Assembly (NCBI RefSeq): GCF_019844075.1
Contig: NZ_CP081964.1
Span: 124,001 to 188,000, forward strand
From: Curtobacterium sp. TC1
GTDB taxonomy: Bacteria > Actinomycetota > Actinomycetes > Actinomycetales > Microbacteriaceae
Reading direction: 5' to 3'
Length of the DNA: 64,000 nucleotides
The notes under the pieces are model-generated. The model did no database searches. It had not been told where the DNA came from and was given only the letters and a program-made list of their open reading frames with translations. This document shows, in pieces, positions 49,150-58,521 of this stretch. Position 1 is the first letter of the stretch. Each line of letters starts with the position of its first letter. The position numbers and the translations under genes are program-made.

Positions 49150-52100
49150 ATGCCGAGCGCCCGCCTCCAGGACTGCACCGACGATGCCGTGGCGCTGGTC
49201 CGCCGGTGGCTGGCGGCGTCCGCCGGGGCGAAGCCGGACGCCGGTGCCGCTCGCCTCGCCGAAGCCCTGCGGGACGAGCGTGGCCTCGACTTCACGCGCA
49301 GCTTCGTCGACAAGGTCATCCGCCCCGAGGACCCCCGGGTCGCCGCCCGCAACCTCGAGCAGGTCAGCCGCGACGTCCCCGACTTCCTCGCCTGGTACCT
49401 GCGCGGCGCGGTGACGCTCGGCGGTGGGTTCGCGACGATGGCGCCGTGGGCCGTCATCCCGACCGCTCGCCGGATCCTGCGCCGGATGACGGGTCACCTG
49501 GTCATCGACGCGAGCACGGCGAAGCTCGGTCCGGCGCTCGCGAAGGTCGGGGGCCCGGGCACCCGGCTCAACGTGAACCTGCTCGGCGAAGCCGTGCTCG
49601 GCAGCGCCGAGAGCGACCGCCGGCTGCAGGGGACGATGGACCTGCTCGCCCGCGACGACGTCGACTACGTGTCGATCAAGGTCAGCTCGGTCGTGCCCCA
49701 GATGTCGATGTGGGCGTTCGACCAGACGGTCGAGCGGGTCGTCGACCGACTCGTACCGCTGTACCGGTCGGCGGCAGCCCCGCTGGCGTCCGGCGGCCAG
49801 GCGAAGTTCATCAACCTGGACATGGAGGAGTACCGCGACCTCGACGTCACCCTCGCGGTGTTCCGGACCCTGCTCGACCGCGACGAGTTCGCAGGCCTGC
49901 AGGCCGGCATCGTGCTGCAGGCCTACCTGCCCGACGCCGCGGGAGCGCTCGAGTCCCTGACGACCTGGGCGCAGGAGCGCCGGGCCCGGGGCGGCGCTCC
50001 GATCAAGGTGCGGCTCGTCAAGGGCGCGAACCTGGCGATGGAGCACGTCGACGCGATCGTGCACGACTGGCCGCTCGCCACCTGGGGCAGCAAGCGCGAG
50101 ACCGACAGCGCCTACCTGCGCATGCTCGACGCCGCGCTGACCCCGGAGCGCACCGACGCCGTCCGGATCGGTGTCGCCGGGCACAACCTGTTCGACCTGG
50201 CGACCGCGTGGGTGCTCGCCCAGCGCCGCGGGGTGACCGACGCGATCGACGTCGAGATGCTGCTCGGCATGGCGTCCACGCACGCCGACGCCGTCCGCGC
50301 CGACGTCGGCCAGATCCTGCTCTACACACCCGTCGTGCACCCGGACGAGTTCGACTCCGCCATCGCGTACCTGGCCCGACGGCTGCAGGAGAGCGCGAGC
50401 CCCGAGAACTTCATCGCCGCAGCGTCCGACATCGACCACGACGCCAGCGTGTTCGACCGAGAACACGGCCGGTACCTGGCCTCGGTCGCGGCCCTCGACG
50501 AGTCGGTACCAGCGACGCACCGCACCCAGGACCGCCACCGGGCGCTCGGCGAACCCGTGCTGCGCGACGCGTTCCGGAACGCCCCGGACACCGATCCCTC
50601 CGTCTCCGCCAACCGCGCGTGGGCGCTCGACGTCCTGCGCCGAGTGCCACGCTCGCAGCTCGGCGCGCAGACGATCCGCGGGGCCAAGGTCGCCGACCGC
50701 TCCAAGCTCGAACGGATCATGGCCCGCACCGCCCAGGCCGGCGTGAACTGGGGTCGGCAGGACCCCTCCGACCGCGCCGAGCTCCTCGACCTGATCGGAC
50801 ACGAGCTCGAGACCCGCCGCGCCGACCTCATCGAGGTGATGGCGGCGGAGACCGGCAAGACGTTCTCCGAGGCCGACACCGAGGTCACCGAGGCCGTGGA
50901 TGCCGCCCACTACTACGCCGAGCGCGCCCGCCGCCTCGGCGACATCGAGGGCGCCCGCTACGTCCCGCCGCGCCTGACCGTCGTCGTGCCGCCGTGGAAC
51001 TTCCCTGTCGCGATCCCCGCCGGCGGGGTGCTGGCGGCGCTCGCCGCGGGCAGCGGTGTCGTCCTCAAGCCGGCACCCGAGGCGAAGCGGAGCGGTGCGC
51101 TGCTGGCCGACGTGCTCTGGGACGCCGGTGTGCCGCACTCCTTGCTGCAGCTCGTCGACCTGGCCGAGGACGAACTCGGTCGAGACCTCGTCGGGCACCC
51201 CGCCGTGGACCGCATCATCCTGACCGGTTCGGCCGACACCGCGCGGTCGTTCCGTTGGTGGCGCGCCGGACTGCCGCTCAGCGCCGAAACGAGCGGCAAG
51301 AACGCGATCGTCGTCACGCCGAGCGCCGACATCGACCTCGCGGTGCAGGACATCGTGCAGTCCGCCTTCGGGCACGCCGGTCAGAAGTGCTCGGCGGCGT
51401 CCCTGGTGGTCCTGGTCGGCACGGTCGGCGAGAGCGAGCGCTTCCGTCGGCAGCTCGTCGACGCCACGCGCACCCTCCGGGTCGCCTGGCCGGACGACCC
51501 CACCGCCCAGGTCGGCCCGGTCATCGCGGAGCCCGAGGGCAAGCTGCGGCAGGGCCTGACCGAGCTCGGGCCGGGGGAGTCCTGGCTCGTGCAGCCGACG
51601 GCCCTCGACGACTCCGGGCGGCTCTGGTCACCCGGTATCCGCGACGGCGTCCGCCCGGGCAGTGACTTCCACCAGACCGAGTACTTCGGTCCGGTGCTCG
51701 GCATCATGCGCGCCGAGACGCTCGAGCAGGCCATCGCGATCCAGAACGGCACCGACTACGGCCTGACGGCGGGCATCCACTCGCTCGACGCCGACGAGGT
51801 CGCGGACTGGCTCGCCAGCGTGCGCGCCGGCAACCTGTTCGTGAACCGCGGCATCACCGGCGCGGTCGTCGGCCGGCAGCCGTTCGGCGGCTGGAAGCGG
51901 TCGTCGGTGGGCACCGGCACGAAGGCGGGCGGTCCGATGTACGTCGCGACGCTCGGGCGGTGGGAGCCGGTCCCGCGCACCGTGCACAAGAGCATCCAGC
52001 TGCACGGGCTGCCACCACGCGTGACCGCGGTCATCGAGGCCGCGCGCAGTGGACTGTCGTTCGAGGAGTTCGACCAGGTGCGCGCCGGTGCGCTGAGCGA

Positions 52101-52722
52101 CGTCCGGGCGCGCGAAGAGCTCTACGGCGGGTCGCACGACCTGTCGGGGCTCGTGGTGCAGCGCAACGTGCTGCGCCACCGCCCGCAGTCCGTCATCGTG
52201 CGGCAGGCGGAGGACGCCTCGGCGGGTGACCTGGTGCGAGCGCTCGTCGCCGCCACGGCCGCCCGCGCCCACGTCCTGCTCAGCACCGCCCGTCCGTTGC
52301 CCGGCCCGCTCACCCAGCTCTTCGCCTCGAGCCGGTCACCGCTGGACGTCGTTGACCACCTGGTCGAGTCCGACCAGGACTTCCACGCCCGGGCATCGTC
52401 CGGTGCCGTGTTCCAGGCGAACTGGACGAGCGGCGAGGACGACGAGCCCGTCGACGCGCTCGGGGACATGCTCGCGCAGGGCCAGGACCGACCCGTGCAC
52501 ACGGCGTTCGGTGGTCCCGGGGCACGCATCCGGCTGATCGGCGGCGACGCCCTGGCACTCGAGGAAGCCCTCGGGGCGAGCATCGACGTCGCGATCCACG
52601 ACGCTCCGGTGGTCGAGGCCGGGTTGATCGAGATGCTCCCGTTCATCCGTGAGCAGTCGGTCTCGATCACCGCCCACCGGTTCGGGGACGTCGACGCGGA
52701 CTTCGCCGACCTGCGCGTCTGA
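49150..52722 (+). CDS. putA: Bifunctional proline dehydrogenase / glutamate-semialdehyde dehydrogenase
   Basis: Oxidises proline to glutamate in two steps in one polypeptide, 1190 residues. The proline dehydrogenase barrel occupies about residues 30-430 (LNVNLLGEAVLGSAESDRRL, FINLDMEEYRDLDVT, and the FAD/proline site VRLVKGANLAMEHV with YLRMLDAALTPE). The aldehyde dehydrogenase follows at about 500-960, with VPPWNFPVAIP, E713 (SAETSGKNA) and nucleophile C747 (GHAGQKCSAASL). About 220 extra C-terminal residues resemble the long type B/C PutA tail. No N-terminal DNA-binding domain is present, so it does not repress itself. ATG at 49150; MarR is divergent. It also takes glutamate semialdehyde from ornithine breakdown. 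Confidence 0.95.
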   Translation: MPSARLQDCTDDAVALVRRWLAASAGAKPDAGAARLAEALRDERGLDFTRSFVDKVIRPEDPRVAARNLEQVSRDVPDFLAWYLRGAVTLGGGFATMAPWAVIPTARRILRRMTGHLVIDASTAKLGPALAKVGGPGTRLNVNLLGEAVLGSAESDRRLQGTMDLLARDDVDYVSIKVSSVVPQMSMWAFDQTVERVVDRLVPLYRSAAAPLASGGQAKFINLDMEEYRDLDVTLAVFRTLLDRDEFAGLQAGIVLQAYLPDAAGALESLTTWAQERRARGGAPIKVRLVKGANLAMEHVDAIVHDWPLATWGSKRETDSAYLRMLDAALTPERTDAVRIGVAGHNLFDLATAWVLAQRRGVTDAIDVEMLLGMASTHADAVRADVGQILLYTPVVHPDEFDSAIAYLARRLQESASPENFIAAASDIDHDASVFDREHGRYLASVAALDESVPATHRTQDRHRALGEPVLRDAFRNAPDTDPSVSANRAWALDVLRRVPRSQLGAQTIRGAKVADRSKLERIMARTAQAGVNWGRQDPSDRAELLDLIGHELETRRADLIEVMAAETGKTFSEADTEVTEAVDAAHYYAERARRLGDIEGARYVPPRLTVVVPPWNFPVAIPAGGVLAALAAGSGVVLKPAPEAKRSGALLADVLWDAGVPHSLLQLVDLAEDELGRDLVGHPAVDRIILTGSADTARSFRWWRAGLPLSAETSGKNAIVVTPSADIDLAVQDIVQSAFGHAGQKCSAASLVVLVGTVGESERFRRQLVDATRTLRVAWPDDPTAQVGPVIAEPEGKLRQGLTELGPGESWLVQPTALDDSGRLWSPGIRDGVRPGSDFHQTEYFGPVLGIMRAETLEQAIAIQNGTDYGLTAGIHSLDADEVADWLASVRAGNLFVNRGITGAVVGRQPFGGWKRSSVGTGTKAGGPMYVATLGRWEPVPRTVHKSIQLHGLPPRVTAVIEAARSGLSFEEFDQVRAGALSDVRAREELYGGSHDLSGLVVQRNVLRHRPQSVIVRQAEDASAGDLVRALVAATAARAHVLLSTARPLPGPLTQLFASSRSPLDVVDHLVESDQDFHARASSGAVFQANWTSGEDDEPVDALGDMLAQGQDRPVHTAFGGPGARIRLIGGDALALEEALGASIDVAIHDAPVVEAGLIEMLPFIREQSVSITAHRFGDVDADFADLRV

Positions 52723-52737
52723 CGTCCCCGGCTCGGG

Positions 52738-52935
52738 TCAGTCCTCGACGTCGCCGCCCTCTTCGTCCTCGACGCCGGTCTCGTCCATCCGGTCGCGCAG
52801 GTGGTCGGCCATCGCTCCGGCACCCTCGCCGTGGTGATCGTGGTCGACCTGCTCGATCAGGCCGTGCAGCTTCTCGTGGTTCGTGGCCTCGGTTGCGCCG
52901 TCCATGACGGGCTCGGTCTGCTCGTTGTCGCTCAT
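52738..52935 (-). CDS. Small acidic protein, uncharacterised
   Basis: A 65-residue hydrophilic protein, rich in Asp, Glu and His (EQVDHDHHGEGAGAMADHLRDRMDE), with a strongly acidic C-terminus (EEGGDVED). It has no membrane segment or recognised motif. The His/Asp cluster could bind metal, but this is speculation. The ATG at 52935 gives the compact form; an upstream start would add residues unlike protein. It follows the DHFR-like gene by 10 bases on the same strand. Confidence 0.55.
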   Translation of the reverse strand: MSDNEQTEPVMDGATEATNHEKLHGLIEQVDHDHHGEGAGAMADHLRDRMDETGVEDEEGGDVED

Positions 52936-52945
52936 GCCGCGGACG

Positions 52946-53488
52946 CTACGCCGTGGTGGCTGCGGACCGGTAGTGCAGTTCCACGGCACCGCCGGTGAAG
53001 GGCGTCGTCCCGACCAGTTCGAACACCGGGGTCGGTGCGGCGACCGGCAGGAGTGGGGCCCCGGCGCCGAGCGCCACCGGCATCACGGTGACGCGGAGCT
53101 CGTCGAGCAGCCCGGCCTGCTGGTACTGAGCGGCGAGCAGTCCACCGCCGACGACCCAGACGTCGCGCTCGCCGGCTGCCCGTTCGAGGTCGGCCTGGTG
53201 GTCCGCGACCTCGCCCGAGACGAAGTGCACCTCGGCGCCGTCCGGCACCGGCTGGTCGCGCGTGGTGAACACCCACGTCGCCAGGTCCGGGTACGCCCAC
53301 GTGTCGTCGTGCTCGAGCAACCACTCGTACGTGGTCGAGCCCATGACGATCGCGCCGATGCCCGCGAAGAACCGGTCGTGGTGCTCCTGGAACGGCTCGA
53401 AGCCGAACTGCAGCAGCCAGTCGAGGTCGTCGTCGGGCGCGGCCACGAAGCCGTCCAGCGAGGACGCGACGGAGTAGGTGGTGCTCAT
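52946..53488 (-). CDS. Dihydrofolate reductase-family protein (RibD C-terminal-like)
   Basis: NADPH-binding reductase of the RibD C-terminal/DHFR-like superfamily, 180 residues. The opening TYSVASSLDGFVAAPDDDLDWL and IVMGSTTYEWLLEH are characteristic of the YyaP/YwjB type, as are WVVGGGLLAAQYQQAGLLDELRVTVMPVALGAGAPLL. These members are widespread, stand-alone and of unknown substrate; riboflavin synthesis is unlikely because no rib genes are nearby. ATG at 53488. The small acidic protein follows it. Confidence 0.9.
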   Translation of the reverse strand: MSTTYSVASSLDGFVAAPDDDLDWLLQFGFEPFQEHHDRFFAGIGAIVMGSTTYEWLLEHDDTWAYPDLATWVFTTRDQPVPDGAEVHFVSGEVADHQADLERAAGERDVWVVGGGLLAAQYQQAGLLDELRVTVMPVALGAGAPLLPVAAPTPVFELVGTTPFTGGAVELHYRSAATTA

Positions 53489-53521
53489 GTCCCGGACGCT
53501 ACCGAGCACCTCTGACAGGCC

Positions 53522-53857
53522 TCAGCGGCGACCGCCACGTCCGACGACGGCCACCTCGGCGGCGGTGAGTGCCGCGGCGATCCACACCTGCTGCAGGGCG
53601 AACCGGCGGCGCTGCGGGTCGAGGGCGAGCGGGACCATCGTCGCGCCGTGCGCCGCGTCGACGAGGGCGCTGAGGGTGTGTGCGTTCCCGGTGTCGGCGC
53701 GTGCCACGAGTGCGGCCTGCGCGAGCTGCCGGACGCCGAGCACGCCGTGCAGCACGCCCTGGTCACGTCCCCGGAACGAGCGGCTCAGATGCCAGACCCC
53801 GAGGACCGCTCGGCCCAGCTCGACCGCCGACGCCCCCGCTCGTGCACGGCGCGTCAT
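53522..53857 (-). CDS. Conserved small protein of unknown function next to an SDR
   Basis: A 111-residue protein with a moderately hydrophobic character but no convincing membrane helix except possibly the C-terminal ALQQVWIAAALTAAEVAVVGRGGRR. The helix pattern LGRAVLGVWHLSRSFRGRDQGVLHGVLGVRQLAQAALV is probably amphipathic. The ATG at 53857 overlaps the stop of the SDR gene (ATGA), so the two are coupled. I recognise no family; it may anchor or accompany the SDR enzyme. Confidence 0.65.
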   Translation of the reverse strand: MTRRARAGASAVELGRAVLGVWHLSRSFRGRDQGVLHGVLGVRQLAQAALVARADTGNAHTLSALVDAAHGATMVPLALDPQRRRFALQQVWIAAALTAAEVAVVGRGGRR

Positions 53858-54849
53858 CGTCGTCGTCCTGCCACGAGTGCGACGGCTCCGACTGCACCGA
53901 TCGCCGCCCCGATGATCCCGTTGCCCATCCGCCGATGTTCCACCCACCAGGTCTGCGGCGACCAGGCGTGGGCCGACTCGTCGAACACCCCGTGCGCGCC
54001 GTGGTCGCCCGGCACCGGCTCGTACAGGTTGTCCTGCAACTCGAGGCCGTCCTTGTCCGGCGCCTGCTGCCCGGAGACGAGCGTCTTGGCGGCGTACCAG
54101 TCGGCGAAGCGTCCGCTGATCCGGTTGCCGAGGATCGTGTAGACCGTCGACTCACCGACCCAGGTGCGACGGCGAGGGCGCTCGGCCACGGCAGCGATCG
54201 CGCGGGCGCCGACCTCGGGCTGGTAGATCGGGGCGACCGGCTGCGGGTGGTGCGGCAGCTTCGACTTCACCCACCCGAACTGGATCGTGTTCAGCGCGGG
54301 CATGTCCACCCGCGAGACCTTCACCTTGCTGCCCTGTTCGAGCAGCTCGGAGACGACGGACTCGGTGAACCCGACGATCGCGTGCTTCGCACCGCAGTAC
54401 GCGGCCTGCAGCGGGATGCCGCGGAAACCGAGCGCCGAACCGACCTGGACGACGTGCCCCTGGCCGCGGGGCACCATCCGCGAGAGCGCGGCCCGGGTGC
54501 CGTTGACGAAGCCGAGGTAGGTGACGTTGAGCGCCCGTTCGAAGTCCTCGGGTGCCGTGTCGAGGAACTTCCCGAACACCCCGACCATCACGCCGTTCAC
54601 CCACAGGTCGATCGGCCCGAGTTCCTGCTCGACGCGGTCGGCCGCGGCCTCGACGGCCTCGCGGTCGGACACGTCGGCGACCAGCGCCAGTCCACGGCGT
54701 CCGGCGGCCTCGACCTCGGCGACCGCGGCGTCGACGCCCTCCTGCCCGCGGGCGAGGACGGCCACGTCCCACCCCCGGGCGGCGAGTTCCCGGACGGTCG
54801 CCCGTCCCAGTCCTGCGGATCCACCGGTCACCACTGCCACTCGAGTCAT
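53854..54849 (-). CDS. Short-chain dehydrogenase with C-terminal membrane anchor
   Basis: Classical SDR oxidoreductase, 331 residues. The cofactor motif T8-G-G-S-A-G13-L-G is at the N-terminus, the catalytic triad is S138-Y151-K155 (QVGSALGF; YCGAKHAIVGF), and the NNAG-like loop is VNGVMVG. The core ends near residue 250. The remaining ~80 residues end in a hydrophobic helix (MGNGIIGAAIGAVGAVALVAGRRR), so the enzyme may attach to the membrane. Its substrate is unknown; lipids or quinones are plausible. ATG at 54849. The small gene at 53522 is coupled to it. Confidence 0.9.
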   Translation of the reverse strand: MTRVAVVTGGSAGLGRATVRELAARGWDVAVLARGQEGVDAAVAEVEAAGRRGLALVADVSDREAVEAAADRVEQELGPIDLWVNGVMVGVFGKFLDTAPEDFERALNVTYLGFVNGTRAALSRMVPRGQGHVVQVGSALGFRGIPLQAAYCGAKHAIVGFTESVVSELLEQGSKVKVSRVDMPALNTIQFGWVKSKLPHHPQPVAPIYQPEVGARAIAAVAERPRRRTWVGESTVYTILGNRISGRFADWYAAKTLVSGQQAPDKDGLELQDNLYEPVPGDHGAHGVFDESAHAWSPQTWWVEHRRMGNGIIGAAIGAVGAVALVAGRRR

Positions 54850-54922
54850 GGCTCCCTTGTACCTGCGGTCGGCCGTGCACCACTCAGCCGGTGTCCCCCG
54901 AAGCGGCAGCAGCAGCCGGGCC

Positions 54923-55696
54923 TCAGCGCCCCCGCCCGAACCGCGTCGTGACGCCCGGCGAGTACAGCACCGAATCCGGCTCCAGCTCGGTCAGCCCGAA
55001 CGGCAGTCCCGCGGCGCCGACCAGGTCGTCCCGCAGCGACACCACCGAGGCCCGGTGCAACGGCCACGCGTCGTGCTCGTTCGGCCAGAAGCGTGTCCGC
55101 CCGGTCCGGTGCACGTGCATGCCCCACCGCGCGGTCAGGAACGTCTCGAGCGCACTCGGCTCGGCGAGCTCGTCGCCGACCCGCACGTCGACCAGGGACC
55201 GCAGGTGGGTCCCGTGCCGCCGCATCGCGTACCCGACACGGCCGTCGCCGCTCCGCGACTCGGCGTCCGCCCACCAGTAGGGCAGCCCGGTGGCCACGCG
55301 TGCGCCGAGCGTCGGCAGCAGCTTGCCGGCGTCGAGCGACAGGAACACGACGCCGTGCTGGCCCTGCTCGTCGACCGTGTAGACGCGGACGTTCACCTCG
55401 ACGAAGTCGCCGATGGAGCCGGTCCGCCCGAGCGCCCCGAGGGGCGGGAACCGGGTGTCCTCGAACCGGAACGCGATGAGGCCCACCCAGGTGGTCACCC
55501 CGTCGTCGGTCCCGTCGAGCGCCATCGTGTCGGGTTGCGTGCCGGCCGGCAGCAGCGGGGCCACCGCCGACACGTCGACGCGCCAGTGCACGAAGACGAC
55601 GTCGAGCCAGTCCTGCGAGATCCAGGGACGGCCCGGCAGGCCGGGGGCGGTTGCCGGGAAGCCCGGGGTGCTCTGGGTGGGTCGGGTGTCGGTCAC
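54923..55696 (-). CDS. DUF2071 (YqjF-like) family protein
   Basis: A 257-residue soluble protein of the YqjF/DUF2071 acetoacetate-decarboxylase-like fold. Signals are [31 protein letters not shown] near the start, [45 protein letters not shown] in the middle, and [24 protein letters not shown] later. All are typical of this widespread family, whose function is not established. The GTG at 55696 overlaps the nitroreductase stop, so both genes form a coupled pair. Confidence 0.85.
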   Translation of the reverse strand: MTDTRPTQSTPGFPATAPGLPGRPWISQDWLDVVFVHWRVDVSAVAPLLPAGTQPDTMALDGTDDGVTTWVGLIAFRFEDTRFPPLGALGRTGSIGDFVEVNVRVYTVDEQGQHGVVFLSLDAGKLLPTLGARVATGLPYWWADAESRSGDGRVGYAMRRHGTHLRSLVDVRVGDELAEPSALETFLTARWGMHVHRTGRTRFWPNEHDAWPLHRASVVSLRDDLVGAAGLPFGLTELEPDSVLYSPGVTTRFGRGR

Positions 55697-56526
55697 GAGC
55701 TGGTCGCCTCCGGTTCGATGTGGCCTGCGACGGGTGCGTCGTCCCACCCCTGCTGCGGGGTGTCGCAGGTGTCGCGGAACACGTACTGCGAGGGCCGCTT
55801 CCGCTCGCTCGACGTCCAGTCGATCGCGGGTCGTCGTCGTTCGGGTGGCAGGTACCCGATCCGGTAGACGGCCATCAGCTCGAGCGACTCGGGCACCCGG
55901 AGCAACCCCTCGATCTCCGCCCAGGCGCCCGGGGTCTCCATCGGGAAGGACACGAACTGGATCCCCAGGCCGAGCTCGGTCGTCGCGAGCCAGATGTTCT
56001 CCATCGCGGCACCCATGCTGAACACCGAGTAGAAGCCGGACAGCTCCTGCTCCCGGTACTCGTGGCGGTCGAGCATCACGCCGAGCAGCAGCGGCGACCC
56101 GGCGACGAGCTTCCGGTTCTCCTCACCCAGGCTCTGCGGTACCCGGAGCGTGTTCATGAGCAGCTGCCCGCGCTTCGTGAACACCTGCTTCGTGAACGGC
56201 CGGAGCGGCCCGGGCAGCTTGTCGAACAGCATGCCGTCGCGCCGCTCGTCCATCTCGGCCTGCGAGAACCGGAAGTACGGCTTGTACCGCTCGAAGAACG
56301 TCCCCTCGGCCATGGTGCGGGTCATCGAGCTGCCGCTGATCGCGGCGATGCGGTCGATCGTGTCGCGCTCCTCGACCAGGACGAAGCGCCACGGTTGGCT
56401 GTTCAGCTGCGACGGGGCCCGGCCGGCGAGCTCCATGAGGAGCCGTTGGTGTTCCTCGGACACCGGATCGGGCAGGAACGCACCGTTCGTGGTCCGGCGG
56501 CGTCGGATGGCCTCGAAGAGCTCCAC
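55693..56526 (-). CDS. Nitroreductase-family FMN oxidoreductase
   Basis: FMN-dependent NAD(P)H oxidoreductase, 277 residues. The N-terminus [22 protein letters not shown] and [17 protein letters not shown] form the FMN phosphate and substrate site. [34 protein letters not shown] is the second conserved core region, followed by [20 protein letters not shown]. The roughly 70-residue insertion between them ([38 protein letters not shown]) occurs in one nitroreductase subgroup of unknown substrate. The GTG at 56526 has a GAGGGGA site upstream. DUF2071 overlaps its stop. Confidence 0.88.
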   Translation of the reverse strand: MELFEAIRRRRTTNGAFLPDPVSEEHQRLLMELAGRAPSQLNSQPWRFVLVEERDTIDRIAAISGSSMTRTMAEGTFFERYKPYFRFSQAEMDERRDGMLFDKLPGPLRPFTKQVFTKRGQLLMNTLRVPQSLGEENRKLVAGSPLLLGVMLDRHEYREQELSGFYSVFSMGAAMENIWLATTELGLGIQFVSFPMETPGAWAEIEGLLRVPESLELMAVYRIGYLPPERRRPAIDWTSSERKRPSQYVFRDTCDTPQQGWDDAPVAGHIEPEATSS

Positions 56527-56548
56527 TGCTTCCCCTCGTGTCTCGTCG

Positions 56549-56923
56549 TCACGGTCGACGCCGCACCAGCAGCGCCCCCAGGTAGGACGGCGCGGCGGCC
56601 ACCGCGGTCTTCCAGTGTGCTCCGGAGCGCGGGTTCGTGCGTGGCGCGAGTGCGAGGGGGACGAGTGCGGGCAACAGGAACAGCGCCGAACGGTCACGGG
56701 TCCACACCGGGGTCGTCGCGGCGGCCCCGGTGAGTGTCGCGGTCACGACGAACAGGCCGTGGTGCACGACGCGGAGCTTCTTCGTCCGGATCAGCCGGAC
56801 GGCGACCGCGGTGCCCCAGAGGCAGTTCGCGACGTAGGCGACGCTCGCAGCGGTGACCAGCTGTCGGGCCGGGCGCGACCCCGTGGGCGGCGATCCGGGC
56901 CTCCTGGCCGTCTTCCGTCCCAT
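56549..56923 (-). CDS. Small four-helix membrane protein, uncharacterised
   Basis: A 124-residue membrane protein with a basic N-terminus ([21 protein letters not shown]) and about four hydrophobic segments (near residues 22-42, 52-72, 78-96, 104-120). The charged linker [14 protein letters not shown] lies between helices 1 and 2. No named family comes to mind. ATG at 56923; it sits between the nitroreductase and the Lrp gene on the same strand, 10 bases after the Lrp stop, and could be co-transcribed with Lrp. Confidence 0.68.
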   Translation of the reverse strand: MGRKTARRPGSPPTGSRPARQLVTAASVAYVANCLWGTAVAVRLIRTKKLRVVHHGLFVVTATLTGAAATTPVWTRDRSALFLLPALVPLALAPRTNPRSGAHWKTAVAAAPSYLGALLVRRRP

Positions 56924-56933
56924 GTACGGGACG

Positions 56934-57380
56934 TTACGCGGTGTCGCGACTGACCAGCTTGGAGAGCACGATCGCGGACCGCGTGTGGTCCACCTGCGGT
57001 GCGAGGCGGACCTTGTCGAGCGCTTCTTCCAGCGCCGACAGGTCCTTCGAGCGCATGTGCACGACGGCGTCGGCGCTCCCCGTGACCGTGCCGGCGTCGA
57101 TGACCTCGGGCACGGTGTCGAGCAGTGCCCGGAGTTCGTCGGGGGAGACGGTGCCGCGGCAGTACAGCTCGACCCAGGCCTCGGTCCCGCGGTCCTCGAC
57201 GGCGGGGTCCACCTTGATCGTGAAGCCCTGGATGACACCGTCGCCGACGAGCCGGTCGACACGGCGCTTGACGGCCGATGCCGAGAGTCCGACCACCGAC
57301 CCGATGTCGCCGTAGCCGGCGCGGGCGTTGTCCCGGAGTTGATCCAGGATGCGGTGGTCGAGCGAATCCATTGCACCCAT
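56934..57380 (-). CDS. Lrp/AsnC-family regulator
   Basis: A 148-residue amino-acid-responsive regulator. The helix-turn-helix is at about residues 9-55 (RILDQLRDNARAGYGDIGSVVGLSASAVKRRVDRLVGDGVIQGFTIKVDP), followed by the RAM effector domain (AWVELYCRGTVSPDELRALLDTVPEVIDAGTVTGSADAVVHM). Start is ATG at 57380 or the internal one at 57371. It is divergent from the dimethylargininase and ornithine-aminotransferase genes, with palindromes between them, so it should control arginine/ornithine breakdown. Its effector is probably arginine or a derivative (inference). Confidence 0.93.
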   Translation of the reverse strand: MGAMDSLDHRILDQLRDNARAGYGDIGSVVGLSASAVKRRVDRLVGDGVIQGFTIKVDPAVEDRGTEAWVELYCRGTVSPDELRALLDTVPEVIDAGTVTGSADAVVHMRSKDLSALEEALDKVRLAPQVDHTRSAIVLSKLVSRDTA

Positions 57381-57413
57381 CGTACGCGGACTTCTTGCGA
57401 GGTCGGCGGTTCG

Positions 57414-57445
57414 GACGCACGAAACGTGCGTCACCCGAACGGGTG
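57414..57445. promoter_or_regulatory. Two adjacent palindromes, candidate Lrp operator
   Basis: GACGCACG and CGTGCGTC are perfectly inverted around AAA (57414-57432). CACCC and GGGTG are inverted around GAAC (57432-57445). They lie 34-65 bases before the Lrp gene and 173-205 before ddaH in the divergent gap, the expected position for Lrp control of both directions. The other ~170 bases of the gap show no gene. Confidence 0.55.
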
Positions 57446-57618
57446 CCACGATCCGACGCATGGGGGACTGCACTCTTCGGACGGTTCATGCCAGACTTTC
57501 GACTGGCGTCGACCTGGTCCGCTACGGCGAGTGAGCCTGCATCTCGCCGGAGCACCTCTCCTTCGTTCCGTTTCGGTTCCTGGCAGGCTCGGGCCCCGGT
57601 CCCTTCTCAGGAGGACTG

Positions 57619-58521
57619 ATGTCGAACACCGCACCCTCGACCACCCACGCACCGGCCCGCACCGCCACCAAGCGGACGATCCTGATGTGCAAGCCGGACT
57701 TCTACACGGTGAGCTACCGGATCAACCCGTGGATGCACCCGGAGGAGCCGACCGACACGTCGAAGGCCGTCGCCCAGTGGCAGACGCTCGTCGACGTGTA
57801 CGAGCAGCTCGGCTTCGACATCTCGTACATCGACCCGATCGACGGCCTGCCCGACATGGTGTACGCGGCCAACGGCGGGTTCGTCCTCGACGGCATCGCC
57901 TACGGCGCGAAGTTCCAGTACCCCGAGCGCCAGCCCGAGGGGCCGGCGTACATGGACTGGTTCCGCCAGGCCGGCCTGACCGTCGCCGAGCCGGAGCAGA
58001 CCAACGAGGGCGAGGGCGACTTCCTGCTCATCGGCAACACGATCTACGCCGGCACGGGCTTCCGGTCGGACAGCACCTCGCACGACGAGCTCGCGACGAT
58101 CTACGGCCGCGAGGTCGTCACCCTCAAGCTCATCAACCCGAGCTTCTACCACCTCGACACCGCCATCGCCGTGCTCGACCCCGAGCCCGCCGCTGACGGC
58201 ACCAGCAACATCGCGTACCTCGAGAGCGCCTTCGACGAGCCGTCGCTGGCGATCCTGCGCGAGCGCTTCCCGGACGCGATCATCGCCACGGAGGAGGACG
58301 CCGCGATCCTCGGCCTGAACTCCTACTCCGACGGGTACAACGTCGTGATCGCCGCCCGGGCTGTTCGGTTCGCCGAGCAGCTGAAGGAGAAGGGCTACAA
58401 CCCGATCGGCGTCGACCTGTCCGAGCTCCTGCTCGGCGGCGGTGGCGTGAAGTGCTGCACGCTCGACCTGCACCCGGTCGGCACCGGCAACTCGGTCGCT
58501 CGCTCGCTCGGGGTCAGCTGA
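57619..58521 (+). CDS. ddaH: Dimethylargininase (DDAH)-family amidinohydrolase
   Basis: Hydrolyses methylated arginine (or a related guanidine) to citrulline plus an amine, 300 residues, in the pentein fold shared with arginine deiminase. Signals are DMVYAANGGFVLDG, NEGEGDFLLIGNTIYAG (substrate acids), FYHLDTAIAVLD (catalytic histidine) and the nucleophile in KCCTLDLHPVG (C279 or C280). The leader MSNTAPSTTHAPARTATKR is extra. The AGGAGG site before ATG 57619 decides the start. Its stop overlaps the rocD start by one base (TGATG). The pair with RocD and Lrp fits arginine catabolism; strict arginine-deiminase activity is an alternative. Confidence 0.88.
   Translation: MSNTAPSTTHAPARTATKRTILMCKPDFYTVSYRINPWMHPEEPTDTSKAVAQWQTLVDVYEQLGFDISYIDPIDGLPDMVYAANGGFVLDGIAYGAKFQYPERQPEGPAYMDWFRQAGLTVAEPEQTNEGEGDFLLIGNTIYAGTGFRSDSTSHDELATIYGREVVTLKLINPSFYHLDTAIAVLDPEPAADGTSNIAYLESAFDEPSLAILRERFPDAIIATEEDAAILGLNSYSDGYNVVIAARAVRFAEQLKEKGYNPIGVDLSELLLGGGGVKCCTLDLHPVGTGNSVARSLGVS

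Noticed and set aside
49027..51375. Very long open frame (782 codons) on the minus strand opposite putA
   Set aside because: It is an antisense shadow of putA produced by high G+C codon bias; the sequence lacks any domain pattern, while the plus strand is clearly PutA.
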